From positions 1 to 19,042 of the forward strand of contig JAYSYX010000416.1 of NCBI GenBank assembly GCA_043727235.1: a stretch of DNA of 19,042 nucleotides. Direction: 5' to 3'. Positions 18,371 through 19,042 of the stretch are shown here, in pieces (position 1 is the stretch's first letter; every line of letters begins with the position of its first letter). Source of the stretch: UBA7236 sp043727235. Its GTDB lineage: Bacteria > Bacteroidota > Bacteroidia > Chitinophagales > BACL12. Below the pieces are notes generated by a model. It did no database searches. It was not told where the DNA came from and saw nothing but the letters and a program-made list of their open reading frames with translations. Both the position numbers and the translations under genes were made by a program.

Positions 18371-19042
18371 TTAAAAGGAGGGAGTCTCCTCATCTTGTTG
18401 AATCTTCTGACGAAGCACCCGATTTACATCAATACTATTATTTATTTCAAAACCTACTAATAAAACAAGCGAGTTTAAATTGATCCATATCATTAAAACC
18501 ACTAATGTTCCAATAGAACCATACAATTCATTATAGGATAAGAAATTATTTGCCAGATATCCAAATACCAATGAGGTAATTATGGAAAAAATGGTTGCAA
18601 AAGTTGCTCCCGGAGTAACAAAACGCCAGTGGTGTTTTACGGCGGGACCATAATAATAAATTAAAGAAATACCAGAAAAAAATAACAACAGTAAAATTGC
18701 AAATTGTACTATGGTTAGAAATAATTTTCCGGTTTTATCCTGCCAGTGAATTAATTCTCCAACCCAATTAACCACATTATCACCAGTGATGATGAGTATA
18801 AGTGAAAAGAAAAAAAGCAGGAACAAATATATAGTAAGTCGCATAGACGCCCACCTGTTGCGCCAAAATCCTCTTCTGGCATAAATGGTATGATCCTTAT
18901 TAAAAGTTAGGATAAGCATTCTTACTCCATTTGTAGAGAAATAGAAGGCTAAAACAAAACCGATGGATAATAATCCGCCGCGTTTGATGTCTGTTATCCC
19001 TGTTATAGTTGATTCAAGAAATGTATAACCACTATCGGGCAG
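18371..19042 (-). CDS. YihY/BrkB-family membrane protein, N-terminus cut off
   Basis: The frame is open to the window edge and holds about 223 C-terminal residues. It enters with RGGLLSIGFVLAFYFSTNGV and continues RMLILTFNKDH, RGFWRNRWASMRLTIYLF, the family's conserved core ('N-G-x-x-x-L-x-x-x-x-N', then 'R-x-F-W-x-x-R-x-x-S/A-x-x-L'). Hydrophobic helices follow, and the motif SYNELYGSIGTLVVLMIWIN is typical (family 'Y-x-x-x-Y-G-x-x-x-x-x-x-x-x-x-W-x'). YihY/BrkB proteins are multi-pass inner-membrane proteins of unclear role; older names (ribonuclease BN) were misassigned. The C-terminal tail is short and acidic. It is a chromosomal gene outside the prophage. Confidence 0.92.
   Translation of the reverse strand: MPDSGYTFLESTITGITDIKRGGLLSIGFVLAFYFSTNGVRMLILTFNKDHTIYARRGFWRNRWASMRLTIYLFLLFFFSLILIITGDNVVNWVGELIHWQDKTGKLFLTIVQFAILLLLFFSGISLIYYYGPAVKHHWRFVTPGATFATIFSIITSLVFGYLANNFLSYNELYGSIGTLVVLMIWINLNSLVLLVGFEINNSIDVNRVLRQKIQQDEETPSF

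Overview
The window looks like the larger part of a tailed, temperate prophage in a member of the Bacteroidota, followed by about 2.1 kb of host chromosome. Evidence for the host: the DNA is AT-rich; start codons follow A-rich leaders instead of Shine-Dalgarno boxes; the one convincing promoter has the Bacteroidota -33 TTTG / -7 TAnnTTTG form; and several phage proteins (DUF6291-like, the DUF7666-like pentapeptide protein) are of types seen in Bacteroidota phages. The genus cannot be read from the sequence. No integrase, portal, capsid, tape-measure or lysis gene is in view, so the prophage continues beyond base 1.

Layout. From 15061 leftwards nearly everything is on the minus strand in one tightly packed early-to-late series, with start/stop overlaps of 1 to 20 bases. 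In order of transcription: a Cro-like regulator; two microproteins of 22 and 27 codons; two small unknown proteins; a long coiled-coil protein; RecT and a PD-(D/E)XK exonuclease (an annealase/exonuclease recombination pair); a macro-like protein; a DUF7666-pentapeptide protein; an adenine or cytosine DNA methyltransferase; a winged-helix protein; a protein with a complete Rieske iron-sulphur motif; a 25-aa membrane microprotein; a frameshifted zinc-ribbon gene; an intergenic region rich in nested inverted repeats; a DUF6291-like replication protein and its partner; small unknowns; NinG; then terminase small and large subunits. After terminase come a 32-aa membrane microprotein, a gene pair joined across a T9 run (a candidate programmed -1 frameshift of tail-chaperone type) and four tail- or connector-like genes, the last cut by the window edge.

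To the right of the switch, on the plus strand, are a short CI-like repressor (15185-15496), a small convergent gene, a 59-aa two-helix membrane protein, a membrane-anchored 174-aa protein and a second XRE-type regulator. This set is likely expressed in the lysogen. The prophage appears to end at 16888-16906, where the 3' end of a tRNA-like sequence (serine-type acceptor) is followed by an intrinsic terminator. This is the arrangement expected when a phage integrates into the 3' end of a tRNA gene.

The host part holds a roughly 590-base non-coding stretch with a 21-bp perfect inverted repeat and a degenerate GC-rich repeat, two small unknown genes, and the 3' part of a YihY/BrkB-family membrane protein gene on the minus strand.

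Most worth a second look: the nested inverted repeats with pseudoknot potential at 7701-7843, the T9 frameshift in the tail gene, the phage-borne Rieske protein, and the double frameshift at A runs in the zinc-ribbon gene. The last raises the question of homopolymer errors in this assembly.
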